Assembly (NCBI RefSeq): GCF_014651815.1
Contig: NZ_BMXP01000006.1
Span: 62,001-126,000 of the forward strand
From: Alteromonas halophila
GTDB lineage: Bacteria > Pseudomonadota > Gammaproteobacteria > Enterobacterales > Alteromonadaceae
DNA length: 64,000 nucleotides
Reading direction: 5' to 3'
The notes below the pieces were generated by a model. The model saw only the letters and a program-made list of their open reading frames with translations. It did not search any database and was not told where the DNA came from. How positions within the stretch are numbered: position 1 is the stretch's first letter; every line of letters begins with the position of its first letter. The position numbers and the translations under genes were made by a program. Below are positions 37,074 to 46,600 of this stretch, in pieces.

Positions 37074-37214
37074 GTAATAATCAGAACTCATCGTTGTCTC
37101 GCTTCGACAACGTGCAAACTACTGAGTAAAAAACCACCGGCTGGTGAGAGTCTGCAACCTGCAACGCGTTACTTTCCATTTCTTTAAGAGGGAGCCCGCA
37201 TTGCGATATCGCGC

Positions 37215-37243
37215 ATTATACTGTCTGCATGAACAATACGCAA
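37215..37243 (-). promoter_or_regulatory. Sigma70 promoter of the rimP operon
   Basis: On the minus strand TTGCGT (37243-37238), 17 bases, then TATAAT (37220-37215, exact consensus). It is the best promoter in the region and lies about 260 bases before rimP. Unlike E. coli, no tRNA gene is found between promoter and rimP. Confidence 0.7.
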
Positions 37244-37302
37244 CTTACCCACGCAGGGAATTTTTCAGGACACTGTCCGCTCTCATGTTCCTTTGGTTAC
37301 GA

Positions 37303-38298
37303 TTAAGGCTCTTCCTGCCAGCGTTGCTTAATTGCAAGGATCTCTGCCAGATTTTCTTCCAGCAAGGTGATCAGCTTAGGTTCGAAGTGTTTGCCCTGCT
37401 GGTCTTTCATAAAGGCAATGGTCTCTTCCACAGACCAGGCTTCCTTATAGGGGCGCTTACTGGTTAACGCATCGAACACATCGGCCACGGCGACAATGCG
37501 GCCTTCAATGGGGATATCTTCGCCTGCCAGACCGTTTGGATAACCCGAGCCGTCCCATTTTTCATGGTGCGTCAGCGCCACAGACTTGGCGATTACCAAT
37601 AGATCAGAGTCACACTCGCCAATAATTTCTGCACCGATATCCGGATGCGTTTTCATGATGGCAAATTCTTCTTCGGTCAGCTTTGCCGGCTTCAGCATGA
37701 TGCTGTCCGGGATCCCGATTTTGCCAATATCATGCATGGGTGCGGCATGTAACAGAATGTCTGCCTGCTCTTCGCTAAAGCCATAAGCCAGCGCCAGAAC
37801 TCTGGAATAATGGCTCATACGCAGCACATGCATACCGGTTTCGTTATCTTTATATTCAGCCGCACGACCCAGTCGCTGGACCACCTGCAGGCGGGTGCGT
37901 TTAAGCTCTTCCGACTGAACCAGAGACAAATGTGTTTTTACCCGCGCTTTTACGACTGCCGGTGAGATTGGCTTGGTAATATAATCCACGCCGCCAGCAT
38001 TAAAGCCTTCAGCTTCCTCATGCTCATCGGTCAATGCGGTGATAAAAATTACCGGAATATGCCGGGTGGAGTCGGCTGACTTTAGTTTGCGACACGTTTC
38101 AAAACCTGTCATGCCGGGCATCATCACATCCAGTAATATCAAATCCGGGCTTTGTTCGTTGGCAAGGCGAATAGCCTCTTCGCCATTTTTTGCAAAAACC
38201 AGTTCGTAGTCACTCACCAGCAACTGACGTAATACCCGCAGATTCACCGGTTCGTCATCAACCAGTAACAGCGTTGGCGAGGAAAGTGTTCGTAACAT
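37303..38298 (-). CDS. HD-GYP response regulator
   Basis: A 331-residue two-domain regulator. N-terminal receiver (about 8-125) with DDE, the phosphoacceptor in LILLDVMMPG and the TKP lysine. C-terminal HD-GYP domain with MHDIGKIGIPDS (about 189) and HHEKWDGSGYPNGLAG, expected to hydrolyse cyclic di-GMP. The gene starts two bases after the stop of the MHYT hybrid kinase gene, which is therefore its likely phosphodonor. Confidence 0.95.
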   Translation of the reverse strand: MLRTLSSPTLLLVDDEPVNLRVLRQLLVSDYELVFAKNGEEAIRLANEQSPDLILLDVMMPGMTGFETCRKLKSADSTRHIPVIFITALTDEHEEAEGFNAGGVDYITKPISPAVVKARVKTHLSLVQSEELKRTRLQVVQRLGRAAEYKDNETGMHVLRMSHYSRVLALAYGFSEEQADILLHAAPMHDIGKIGIPDSIMLKPAKLTEEEFAIMKTHPDIGAEIIGECDSDLLVIAKSVALTHHEKWDGSGYPNGLAGEDIPIEGRIVAVADVFDALTSKRPYKEAWSVEETIAFMKDQQGKHFEPKLITLLEENLAEILAIKQRWQEEP

Positions 38299-38300
38299 AT

Positions 38301-41300
38301 CTAATCCTGACTCGTAGCTAATTCATTCAGCAACGCTTCCAGCTTCGCAGTGGCTCGTTCAAATTCAAAGTCATCAATGTCCATGATGATAGCGGACACT
38401 TGCTGGCTGTATGCACCTGCCTGAACATCCGCCAGTGTCGCAATAATGTCGTCATCCAGGCGGTTGTCTCTTACACTTTTCTGCAGGGCAAGCAGCATCG
38501 CTGTCAGCTGCTTCCTGTCAGTCTGCTGCTCTGTCTTTGCGTTATCCTGATCGTCTGCTTCTATGTATTCTTTGATGTGAGTGATGGCGTGACTGATTTC
38601 ATCCAGCCGGGATGACACGACTTCGCCGTTGTCGGCTTCTGACTCAATACGCCGCAGTACACGCATCAGCGCAGGCAGACAAAGATTTCCCGACACGCCT
38701 TTAAGACCATGGCTGAGTACACGAATTGTTTCAGTATCACTGTTGGCAAACGCGGCCTTTAGCTCATTCAGCTTCCCGGTCTGTTGAATAAAGCGCGCCA
38801 CCTCCTGCTGGTACATCTGCTTACTGCCCCATAACAGCGCCCCTTTCTCTTCATCAATATGCTGACAAGCCCCCGTCTCACCACTCACATCGGCTTCCTG
38901 CTGTGCCAGCATGGACACATCCAGCTCTAACACCCGTGCGATTTCCCGGGTCAACAGGGCAAAGTCGACCGGTTTGTTGGCAAAGCCTTCCATGCCTGCA
39001 TCTTCTGCCGCCTGCCGATCCTGCATCAGAACGCTTGCCGTCAGCGCAATAATTGGCAACGCAGGCAGATTGTGCTGAGCTTCATACTCGCGACGATGAC
39101 GGGCGGCTTCCAGACCATCCATCGTCGGCATTTGCAGATCCATTAAAACAAGCTCTGCATCTGACTGACGCATCTCTTTCAGCGCTTCAACGCCGTCGCT
39201 GGCCGTGATCACAGTGTGTCCGTGTCGCGTTAACAGAATTTTCAGCAACTGCACATTTTGCTCAATATCATCGACAACCAGAATCGTCATGGGCGGCAGG
39301 CTGACAATCGTCGTTTGTTCTTCTTCCTGCGGTGCTTCGGTCACTTTCAGCGGTAGCCGGAAACTAAAGGTGCTGCCTTCTCCAATTTCACTACTGCAAT
39401 AGATTTCGCCCCCCATCAGCTCCACCAGTTGCTTGGAAATGGTCGTTCCCAGGCCAGTGCCGCCAAATTTTCGGCTCATGGATGCGTCAGCCTGCGAGAA
39501 CGCATCAAATACTTTCGCGCTTTGTTCTGACGTCATACCAATCCCGGTATCATTTACGTCAAACACCACATCGTTGCCATCGGGGTAGACATGCACGAAT
39601 ACCTTTCCTTCCGAGGTAAATTTCACCGCATTGCCAATTAAGTTATTGAGTACCTGGCGGATTCGCTCAGGCACGCCTCGGTAAGCCTGCGCTAACGACG
39701 CGTCCAGCGCCATTTCCAGATCGATGCCTTTGCGTTTTGCTTCCAGCCAGAACGTAGAAATCACCATATCGACTTCGTTACTTAGTACAAAATCGCGGTA
39801 CTCCAGATCCAGCTTGCCTTTTTCAAGCTTGGCACTGTCAAGAATATCGTTAAGCAGATGCAACAGAGAACGGGCAGACCGGTTTATGGTATTGAGGTGT
39901 TCCTTCGTCTGAGGTGGTTGTGCTTCGGCCAGCAGCAGGTCACTAAAACCAATAATTGCATTCATCGGCGTTCTGATTTCATGGCTCATGTTTGCCAGGA
40001 AGGTAGAGCGTGCTGCCGCGGCATTTTCTGCCCGATCTTTCGCCTCTTTCAGCTCTTCTTCCATATCGCGGCGTTCACTGATATCCATCATAAACCCGTC
40101 CAGCCACTGAATGTCACCTTGCTCGTCTTTGGCGTAGGTCCCGTATTCGCGGATCCAGCGAACATTTTTCTGCCGGTCAATAATGCGGTATTCCAGAGTA
40201 AATGAATTACCGCTCTTGGCCCTTGCAGCCTGCTCAATTAAAGCAACATCTTCGGGGTGAAACAGATCCTCAAAACTGACGGTCGGATCAGGCAAACAGA
40301 AGTCACTGGCGGGATAGCCGGTAATGGCCTCCGTCGCGTCACTGATAAAAACCATGGGCCAGCCTTCCTCGTTCAGGCAACGATAGGCGATGCCAGGGAT
40401 ATTGCTGATAAAGGCGCGAAATTTCGCTTCACTCTCACGTATCGCTCTTTCCATTTCAATACGCTGACGAATATCGGCGATAAACACGACAAATAACGGC
40501 TCTTTGCCTGCAGCAGAGTATCCAACCCCCACCCGCACCGGGATATGGACGCCAGCTTTATTAATAACTTCTACGTCGCGGCTGGTCCCCACAACTTCCT
40601 TGAAGGCAGAATCAGAAGAACGCGAGAAAAAGGCCTTGCTGTAAATGTGATGCCGCTCTTCAGGAATGATGCTCAGCACACTCATCCCAATAAGCTCTTG
40701 TGAGGTGTATCCCAGTATACTGGCAACGGCAGGGTTGGCAGACACAATTTTTGCCCGGTTATTCACTGTAATAACGCCATCCACGGCAGTATCCATGATT
40801 GCCCGCTGGGTTTGTTCACTTTCCATAGCCCGTTGCGTCATATCTTTGTACTTGAACAGTAACGTCACGCCAAGCACCATCGCGATAATAATAACGGTAA
40901 ATGCGGCCACGCCGATGGCCAGATAGGCTGAGATCTCTGCCGGTTGTGCGGAAAGTTCCAGCCCGGGGGGTTTAACAAATCGCGCAGCAGCCATACCGGT
41001 GTAATGCATCCCGGCAATGGCCAGCCCCATAACAATACTGGCGACAAGGTTAATCTGACGGGCGCTGGCACGCCCCAGGCTGGCCAGCCCAAACTTGATC
41101 CATAACGCAATCATCGCCAGCACCACGGCCACCACGATCGACAGCAAAAATAACGGAATGCTGTAACGTAACAGCGGCGCCATTTCCATAGCGGCCATGC
41201 CGGTATAGTGCATTGTGCCTATGCCTGCGCCCACCAGAATACCGCTAAAAAAAATGTCCAGGCCTGATGGTCTGGCTTTCGTTAGTTGGTAAAGTGCAAC

Positions 41301-41615
41301 CCAGGCAGCGGCAATACCCGGTAGGGCAGACAGTGCAGTGATGCCAAAATCGTAGGTGACCGGCGTACACAGCGCGAATGCCAGCATGCCGAGAAAATGC
41401 ATCGACCAAATGCCGCCACCTAAGGCCAGACCGCCAGCCGTTAACAACGTGCGCTTTCGAACCAGACTGGGCGTTGTTGACGCGAGACTGGCAACATTAA
41501 AGCCCATAAACGAGGCAAATATCGCAATAATTAATGATAAGGAAACAAGGAAGGGATCAAAATTACCTGTCATTAAAACAGCGGTGTCAGGGATATTAAA
41601 ATAGTCTGATAGCAT
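38301..41615 (-). CDS. MHYT-PAS hybrid histidine kinase
   Basis: A 1104-residue membrane sensor. The N-terminal MHYT domain (about 10-260) has seven predicted helices and three MHxxGM motifs (SMHFLGM, TMHYTGM, GMHYTGM) thought to bind metal and sense gas or redox. Two PAS domains follow (about 275-395 and 400-525), then the kinase with MSHEIRTPMN (H about 541) and catalytic NLIGNAVKFT, DTGIGM and FGGTGLG. A receiver domain has VLMDLQMPTMDG (about 823), and a Hpt domain has LSHGLKGVSG (about 966). The operon partner is the HD-GYP regulator, giving a phosphorelay to cyclic di-GMP. Confidence 0.95.
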   Translation of the reverse strand: MLSDYFNIPDTAVLMTGNFDPFLVSLSLIIAIFASFMGFNVASLASTTPSLVRKRTLLTAGGLALGGGIWSMHFLGMLAFALCTPVTYDFGITALSALPGIAAAWVALYQLTKARPSGLDIFFSGILVGAGIGTMHYTGMAAMEMAPLLRYSIPLFLLSIVVAVVLAMIALWIKFGLASLGRASARQINLVASIVMGLAIAGMHYTGMAAARFVKPPGLELSAQPAEISAYLAIGVAAFTVIIIAMVLGVTLLFKYKDMTQRAMESEQTQRAIMDTAVDGVITVNNRAKIVSANPAVASILGYTSQELIGMSVLSIIPEERHHIYSKAFFSRSSDSAFKEVVGTSRDVEVINKAGVHIPVRVGVGYSAAGKEPLFVVFIADIRQRIEMERAIRESEAKFRAFISNIPGIAYRCLNEEGWPMVFISDATEAITGYPASDFCLPDPTVSFEDLFHPEDVALIEQAARAKSGNSFTLEYRIIDRQKNVRWIREYGTYAKDEQGDIQWLDGFMMDISERRDMEEELKEAKDRAENAAAARSTFLANMSHEIRTPMNAIIGFSDLLLAEAQPPQTKEHLNTINRSARSLLHLLNDILDSAKLEKGKLDLEYRDFVLSNEVDMVISTFWLEAKRKGIDLEMALDASLAQAYRGVPERIRQVLNNLIGNAVKFTSEGKVFVHVYPDGNDVVFDVNDTGIGMTSEQSAKVFDAFSQADASMSRKFGGTGLGTTISKQLVELMGGEIYCSSEIGEGSTFSFRLPLKVTEAPQEEEQTTIVSLPPMTILVVDDIEQNVQLLKILLTRHGHTVITASDGVEALKEMRQSDAELVLMDLQMPTMDGLEAARHRREYEAQHNLPALPIIALTASVLMQDRQAAEDAGMEGFANKPVDFALLTREIARVLELDVSMLAQQEADVSGETGACQHIDEEKGALLWGSKQMYQQEVARFIQQTGKLNELKAAFANSDTETIRVLSHGLKGVSGNLCLPALMRVLRRIESEADNGEVVSSRLDEISHAITHIKEYIEADDQDNAKTEQQTDRKQLTAMLLALQKSVRDNRLDDDIIATLADVQAGAYSQQVSAIIMDIDDFEFERATAKLEALLNELATSQD

Positions 41616-41964
41616 AGTTAGATATTGTAATTACTAAAAACGACGACCAAGGCCCCTGCTACTATCCATTCGCTGAATAACAAGATCCTGTAAAGCAGTT
41701 AACACCAGGTACAGTCACTCTGTAAGCGCTCTTTTTAAAGCGACTGACCTGCATTGGAATTCCACTTTGACCTAAAAGGCAGATAACTTCAAATACAATA
41801 CTATAAAGAGCAGAATTTTCACGGTGGCGGCCATGATGATAATTTAACCACGAGGCCAGACCACCCGCCACGGTGATGCTGATGAGAATTATCAACAGAC
41901 TTATCAACTATTTCTGTGGATAACTGATCCGGCCAGCCTCATACCAATCATGTTATAAACAGCA
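41616..41964. other. Intergenic stretch with a DnaA box
   Basis: No supported gene. A TTG-started frame at 41662-41907 would give an 81-residue protein with a hydrophobic start but has no ribosome site. TGTGGATAA at 41915-41923 is a perfect DnaA box (minus strand TTATCCACA), with a near-match TTATCAACA at 41889-41897. This is possibly chance or a DnaA titration site. Confidence 0.4.
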
Positions 41965-44886
41965 CTACCTAAAGGGCGATGCGCTGAAACTCTGTCCACC
42001 ACGATGACGGCCCTGAATTGCGCTGCATGCATTTTCGTAAGGTACCAGCCCGCCCACATACAGCTCCCACTCCTGATGAGTGAGCGGCTGGACAACTTTG
42101 TGACATATGCTTTTTTTCCAGTGCGACACATCCAAATCCCAGATCATGATCTTGCCATCTGCACTGCCACTCACCAGCGTATAGTCATGTGGAGAAAAAG
42201 ACAGGCTTGTCACCCGTTCAGTATGCGCTGTCAGTTTGGGACCAATTTGACGGCGCGACTGAGTGTCTCTTAACGCTATACGCTTATCATTTCCACCGGT
42301 TGCGACAAGCGTACCATCCATGCTGAACGAAAGTGTATTTATCGCACCGTCATGACCCGTTATTGGTGCTCCTATGGGGGCTGAGCGCTCAGCGTCCCAG
42401 AACGTCAGGACGCCTTCCTCATTCCCGGAAACCAGAACATGACTGGCATTTGGGTTAAATGCAATTGCCGTTACTGGCGTCGAGTTCCCACGCAGAATAC
42501 CTGACTTTTTTGCAGCCCCCTCATTGATATCCCACAAAAAGATTTGTGTATCCTCAGAGGCAGAGGCCAGCGTCTGACTGTCAGCGCTAAACGCCAGGTC
42601 GAGAATGGGTCCCTGATGACCCACTAATGTTGTAAGGTGCCTTGCGGGGTCACGTTGCCAGAGATGAACCTCTGCGTTTCTGTCGCCCACTGCGATAAAT
42701 CGGTTGTCGGGGCTGTACGCCAGGCTGCTAATAACACTGGGATACATATTAATCGGTTCGGCAACCGGCGCCAGGGTCCCCACATCGTAGCGCACTATCT
42801 CGTGTTCACTTTTAAGAAAGGCCAGTTGCTGACCATCGCGGCTGAGCGCCAGATATTTACTCATGCTACCCGCTATCTGGTGTGGCTCAGTTTCATTATC
42901 GACACCACATACCATCACATCATTATTAATGCTGGCAGTGACGAGCATCGATCCATTCTGCGCAAAGCCAATACTGTTTATCGGGCTGTTCTGGCTGCAA
43001 TAATGCTGCCTGTGCGGGTAGTCTGAATCGCTGACCCAGATGACAATCGAACCATCATGGCCGGCGGTACTGAATGTCTTGCCATCGGGCGCCATGGCGA
43101 CATTTGTTACCTGCTCAGTATGACCCAGAAGTGGTTCCCCGAGCTTTTCTCCCGTTTTCACCAGCCACCGGTTAATTTTTCGATCCCAACCTCCAGTGAT
43201 CAATACCCTGTCTTCAGGACCAAATATCGCTGACGTTATTCCCATCCCTGCTTCGGATGCAACATCATAGCGCAACGCTTTTTGCTCAAGATCCCATACC
43301 CGCAGGCTGCCGTCGCTGCCCGCTGAGGCTAGATAGCGCGAGTTGTGACTAAAACTCACATCTGTGACCCAGCCCTGGTGGCCCGTAAGAATGGGCCCTG
43401 AACGTGTGCGAGCGGCCACATCCCAAAGCTCCACTGCGCCATTTTCACGTCCTATCGCCAGCCAGGCTCCATTGGCACTAAATTCAACGCTTGACGCCCA
43501 CCCGCCAGGAGCAAGAGGCAACTCAGTTAAGGGTTGCAGAGTAAAGGCGTCCCAAATGATCGCCCGACCATCCCAGCCAGAAGTCACAAATGACCTGCCA
43601 TCGGGCGCAAAGTCGACCCCTACTACCCAGTCGTTATGCGCTGTTAACGACGCCGACGTTTGTGGCCCGTCCGGCGACGCCGAATGTAACGGCCAGACAA
43701 TGACGGTATCATCTGTTCCCGCAGAAATAAGCAATCTGCCATCAGGGCTGAATGCAAGCGTCAAAACACTGCCCTCATGGCCAACAAGCGGGGCGCGAGC
43801 CTGTGTCATGGTAAGCAGGTCCCACAACAGTATTTCACCATTATCCAGTGCGGCAGCCAGCCAGGCTCCATCCTGACTGTATGCAATATTCATTACTGCA
43901 GACTCCGTCGCTAACACAGACTTTATTGACCGGGTTGCCAGTAATGTTGTCAACGTGGCACTGCTCGCTTCGACTGTTGGCGCAAAATTATGCGCCTGTA
44001 CCCCGGCGAGCAACATGCTGACACGCAGGCTTTTATCACTGTCAAATAAGCTGCCTGCCTGCGTCGAAAGCTGTCTTGAAAGTGCCACTAGTGACAGGTC
44101 TTCTGCTTTTTTTTGCGCTTTCCACGCGGTAACTGCAATACTTGCAAAAGCCGTTACAAGTGCCACCATCAGCGCTGTCAGTAGTCTAAGCCGGTTAATA
44201 CGTCGTTGGTGCTGGCGTTGTGTTAATTGAAAAAGATCAATGTCTATGAGCCCGGCAATAAGTTTTAACAACGCCAGATTTTTGCCATCTCTCCCCTCAC
44301 GTACATCCGCTGCAATAGGCTCTGCCCGTTCTGATAATAACTGCCTGTCTGCGTCAACACAGTAGCGCACTGCCGGAGGAAAACATTCCTGGTCGGCATG
44401 TTTTTGCGCCGAATCCAGTGTGGATGTACGCGTTGTCTTTCGTTTTATCAATGCCTCACTGGTATCACTGGCGCGACGAAGGGGATGTGCTCCGCGCCCA
44501 GGACGTTGGTTGTGCGCTTCACTGACCGCGGGCTCTCCGTCGACAATCAGACATAAAACGCGGTCTTCCCGTCCCAGTGCTTTAAATATACACACTTCCT
44601 GGTTTACCCAATCCGACTGTGCCGCGTCTGGCGAGCAGATAACAATGAGGTAGCGTGACGCAGTGAGTGCCCGGGTAATATGATCGCCAAGCTTTGCGGC
44701 TGAGGGCAACTCTTCGCGATCTTTGAACACCGGAAAAAGCGTTTTTGGCAGAGTAAAATTTGTTTCTTTTCTGAGGCTTTTGGGAATAACAAACTTTTCC
44801 AGCGAACGATGCAGCCAGTCCGCCCAGCTGGAATCAGCATGACTGTAACTTATAAACGCATAGTATTTGTAATCGTCGGCGTTCAT
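41965..44886 (-). CDS. TIR-transmembrane-WD40 protein
   Basis: A 973-residue protein. Residues 7-115 are a TIR domain (YYAFISYSHADSSWADWLHR, FPVFKDREELPSAAKLGDHI, LIVICSPDAAQSDWVNQE) with Glu97 at the usual NAD-hydrolase catalytic position. A linker (120-230) and one membrane helix (about 235-255, preceded by RQHQRRINRLR) come next. Then 14 WD40 repeats (about 310-950), enough for two seven-bladed propellers. The positive-inside rule puts TIR in the cytoplasm and WD40 in the periplasm. No NTPase domain is present. ATG 44886 is preferred over TTG 44892; neither has a clear ribosome site. It is 29 bases after the PstS-like gene, third in a three-gene unit. Confidence 0.88.
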   Translation of the reverse strand: MNADDYKYYAFISYSHADSSWADWLHRSLEKFVIPKSLRKETNFTLPKTLFPVFKDREELPSAAKLGDHITRALTASRYLIVICSPDAAQSDWVNQEVCIFKALGREDRVLCLIVDGEPAVSEAHNQRPGRGAHPLRRASDTSEALIKRKTTRTSTLDSAQKHADQECFPPAVRYCVDADRQLLSERAEPIAADVREGRDGKNLALLKLIAGLIDIDLFQLTQRQHQRRINRLRLLTALMVALVTAFASIAVTAWKAQKKAEDLSLVALSRQLSTQAGSLFDSDKSLRVSMLLAGVQAHNFAPTVEASSATLTTLLATRSIKSVLATESAVMNIAYSQDGAWLAAALDNGEILLWDLLTMTQARAPLVGHEGSVLTLAFSPDGRLLISAGTDDTVIVWPLHSASPDGPQTSASLTAHNDWVVGVDFAPDGRSFVTSGWDGRAIIWDAFTLQPLTELPLAPGGWASSVEFSANGAWLAIGRENGAVELWDVAARTRSGPILTGHQGWVTDVSFSHNSRYLASAGSDGSLRVWDLEQKALRYDVASEAGMGITSAIFGPEDRVLITGGWDRKINRWLVKTGEKLGEPLLGHTEQVTNVAMAPDGKTFSTAGHDGSIVIWVSDSDYPHRQHYCSQNSPINSIGFAQNGSMLVTASINNDVMVCGVDNETEPHQIAGSMSKYLALSRDGQQLAFLKSEHEIVRYDVGTLAPVAEPINMYPSVISSLAYSPDNRFIAVGDRNAEVHLWQRDPARHLTTLVGHQGPILDLAFSADSQTLASASEDTQIFLWDINEGAAKKSGILRGNSTPVTAIAFNPNASHVLVSGNEEGVLTFWDAERSAPIGAPITGHDGAINTLSFSMDGTLVATGGNDKRIALRDTQSRRQIGPKLTAHTERVTSLSFSPHDYTLVSGSADGKIMIWDLDVSHWKKSICHKVVQPLTHQEWELYVGGLVPYENACSAIQGRHRGGQSFSASPFR

Positions 44887-44915
44887 ATACAAAAGTCGAA
44901 AAAGCAGACGTGATT

Positions 44916-45347
44916 TTAGTGTGCGTCAAATATGATTTTCACTGCATCATCGGCCGTTTTCTCATACATATAACCAATCGAATCGCTGCGTTCAGAAACC
45001 ATACTTTTCACTGCACTTTCGTCAGACAGTCTTTTCGGTGGACGCCCTTTGCCCGTAAAGACAAGACGCGACCAGTGGGCTCTGAGCTGCGCAGGCGTCT
45101 TTTTTACTACTTTGGCGTAAAAATCATGCGTAATTGCCATGCCTTTTGGCAAATCCAGCGGCTTTACAGGTTCGCCCGATGGAAAGCGGCTTGTTCGTCC
45201 AAGGTAAATATCTCCGATCAGATCACTGGACAGGGAATCCGCCTTATTCTGGTTGTTAACAATAACCACGATTTTTTCAGAATACGCAGCAAAGGAACAA
45301 ACGGTGAGCAGACTAAGTATCACTAGCAATGGTAAACGTTTTAACAT
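44916..45347 (-). CDS. Small PstS-like periplasmic protein
   Basis: A 143-residue exported protein: signal peptide of about 22 residues (VCSFAAYS), then a short phosphate-binding-protein-like domain with VIVNNQNKADSLSSDLIGDIYLGR, SRFPSGEPVKPLDL and a terminal GYMYE. It lacks the second half of full PstS and any ABC permease neighbour. ATG 45347 has AGGA before it. It lies between a porin-like gene (14 bases) and the TIR-WD40 gene. Such small PBP-like genes often sit with a porin-like and a signalling gene; a ligand-sensing role is inferred. Confidence 0.8.
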   Translation of the reverse strand: MLKRLPLLVILSLLTVCSFAAYSEKIVVIVNNQNKADSLSSDLIGDIYLGRTSRFPSGEPVKPLDLPKGMAITHDFYAKVVKKTPAQLRAHWSRLVFTGKGRPPKRLSDESAVKSMVSERSDSIGYMYEKTADDAVKIIFDAH

Positions 45348-45361
45348 AACGGGTCCTTAAA

Positions 45362-46600
45362 TTAGTAAACAAAGCTGAGCGCAACACTGTACAGATTGAT
45401 ATGCTGCGGCACCGGTTGTCCGTTTTTCTGTAAATACAACGAGCCGCCAGGCTCAATTCTTTCAAACTGAGTTTTAATCGCGAGATTTTCCAGAATGTCA
45501 TAACGCAGGCCAATACACCGCGTGCTGCCATCTGTCGCTATTGGACCAAATAAGCTGGTTAGCGTGGCAGTGAGTGGCGCAAGGGGACCGGCTGCAGGAT
45601 AACCGGACAGAGGCAGTTCACTTTTGTTCTGACTGTCAGAATAAAACGCATAGGGCGTCCATTTTCCGAAATTATAACCGCCCAAAATGTAATAGGCGTC
45701 AGTATCAGATACATTCATATTGATGTTCCACCGTCTCTGAACATACTCTGCTGAGAACGAGAACCTATAGCCGGTATAGTGGACATCTACCGACCGGATA
45801 ATTAATTTTCCGACATTGCTTATCTCATCTGCAAGCACTCCAAATTCGGGGTAAGTGCCTGCCACCGAACTCAGCGCATCTGCCAGTGCCAGCACGTCAG
45901 GCGCATCGACGCGCATTGTCCCTTGCAAATAGCCCGCTCCGCCGGACCATTCCCCACTCCTCCAGGAAAAGCGTAACCCATAGCTGTCTTTAAGCTCATA
46001 CGCTGTGCGCTCGATGCCATTGTTATAAATGTTGAAGTCACGCTGTCCTGCTAGCGCCTGGATCGTTAAGTAGGTTTTGCCTGCATCCGTATTGAAAATC
46101 ACATCAATGCCATCGAGGCCTGGGAACGGTACCAGCGAATAGACGTCATGTGGCATACGTACAGGTAAAAAGGCAAAGTCGACATTTGAATAGTCAGATG
46201 CTGTAAACGTAGGAAATACCGTTCTACCTAAACGAAATTTCAAATTTTCACGTGGTCTGTATGTGAGATAAGCCCATTCAATTGACGGCGAGTAGGTGTC
46301 ATCGCTGTTCAGTTCAGCCAGCGCCTGAATGGTTGCTGAAAAGGTATCTGATGGCGCATAACTAAGCTGCGTTCCAATCTTGCTGTCATTTTCAAATGAC
46401 CAGTTCTCACCAGCCCCTGTGGGCAGCGCAACTCTGCTGCGAAACAAGATCTCATCGCTTGAGCTTTTCGCCAGTCCCACGGTGCCAAAAAAAGAGGCTT
46501 CTACCGGCAGGTTTGCTATAGCGAAACTGTTGCATGTGAAAGTTAAAAGCCCGGCCCCACAGAAACACATTAGTTTTGTTAGCATACGCAGATGTACCAT
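45362..46600 (-). CDS. Porin-like outer membrane protein
   Basis: A 412-residue outer membrane beta-barrel candidate. Signal peptide about 1-28 (CNSFAIA), then amphipathic alternating strands, including SPSIEWAYLTYRPRENLKFRLGRT which is common in porin-like proteins of Alteromonadales, and a C-terminal strand ending LYSVALSFVY with aromatic Y. First gene of the porin/PstS-like/TIR-WD40 unit. ATG 46600 is used; ATG 46585 is also possible. Substrate unknown. Confidence 0.75.
   Translation of the reverse strand: MVHLRMLTKLMCFCGAGLLTFTCNSFAIANLPVEASFFGTVGLAKSSSDEILFRSRVALPTGAGENWSFENDSKIGTQLSYAPSDTFSATIQALAELNSDDTYSPSIEWAYLTYRPRENLKFRLGRTVFPTFTASDYSNVDFAFLPVRMPHDVYSLVPFPGLDGIDVIFNTDAGKTYLTIQALAGQRDFNIYNNGIERTAYELKDSYGLRFSWRSGEWSGGAGYLQGTMRVDAPDVLALADALSSVAGTYPEFGVLADEISNVGKLIIRSVDVHYTGYRFSFSAEYVQRRWNINMNVSDTDAYYILGGYNFGKWTPYAFYSDSQNKSELPLSGYPAAGPLAPLTATLTSLFGPIATDGSTRCIGLRYDILENLAIKTQFERIEPGGSLYLQKNGQPVPQHINLYSVALSFVY

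Noticed and set aside
37074-37207. A tRNA gene in the rimP leader
   Set aside because: No cloverleaf with T-loop GGTTCRA and CCA could be built in either strand.
41662-41907. Possible 81-residue hydrophobic small protein (minus strand)
   Set aside because: It starts at TTG without a ribosome site, and the C-terminal half looks random.
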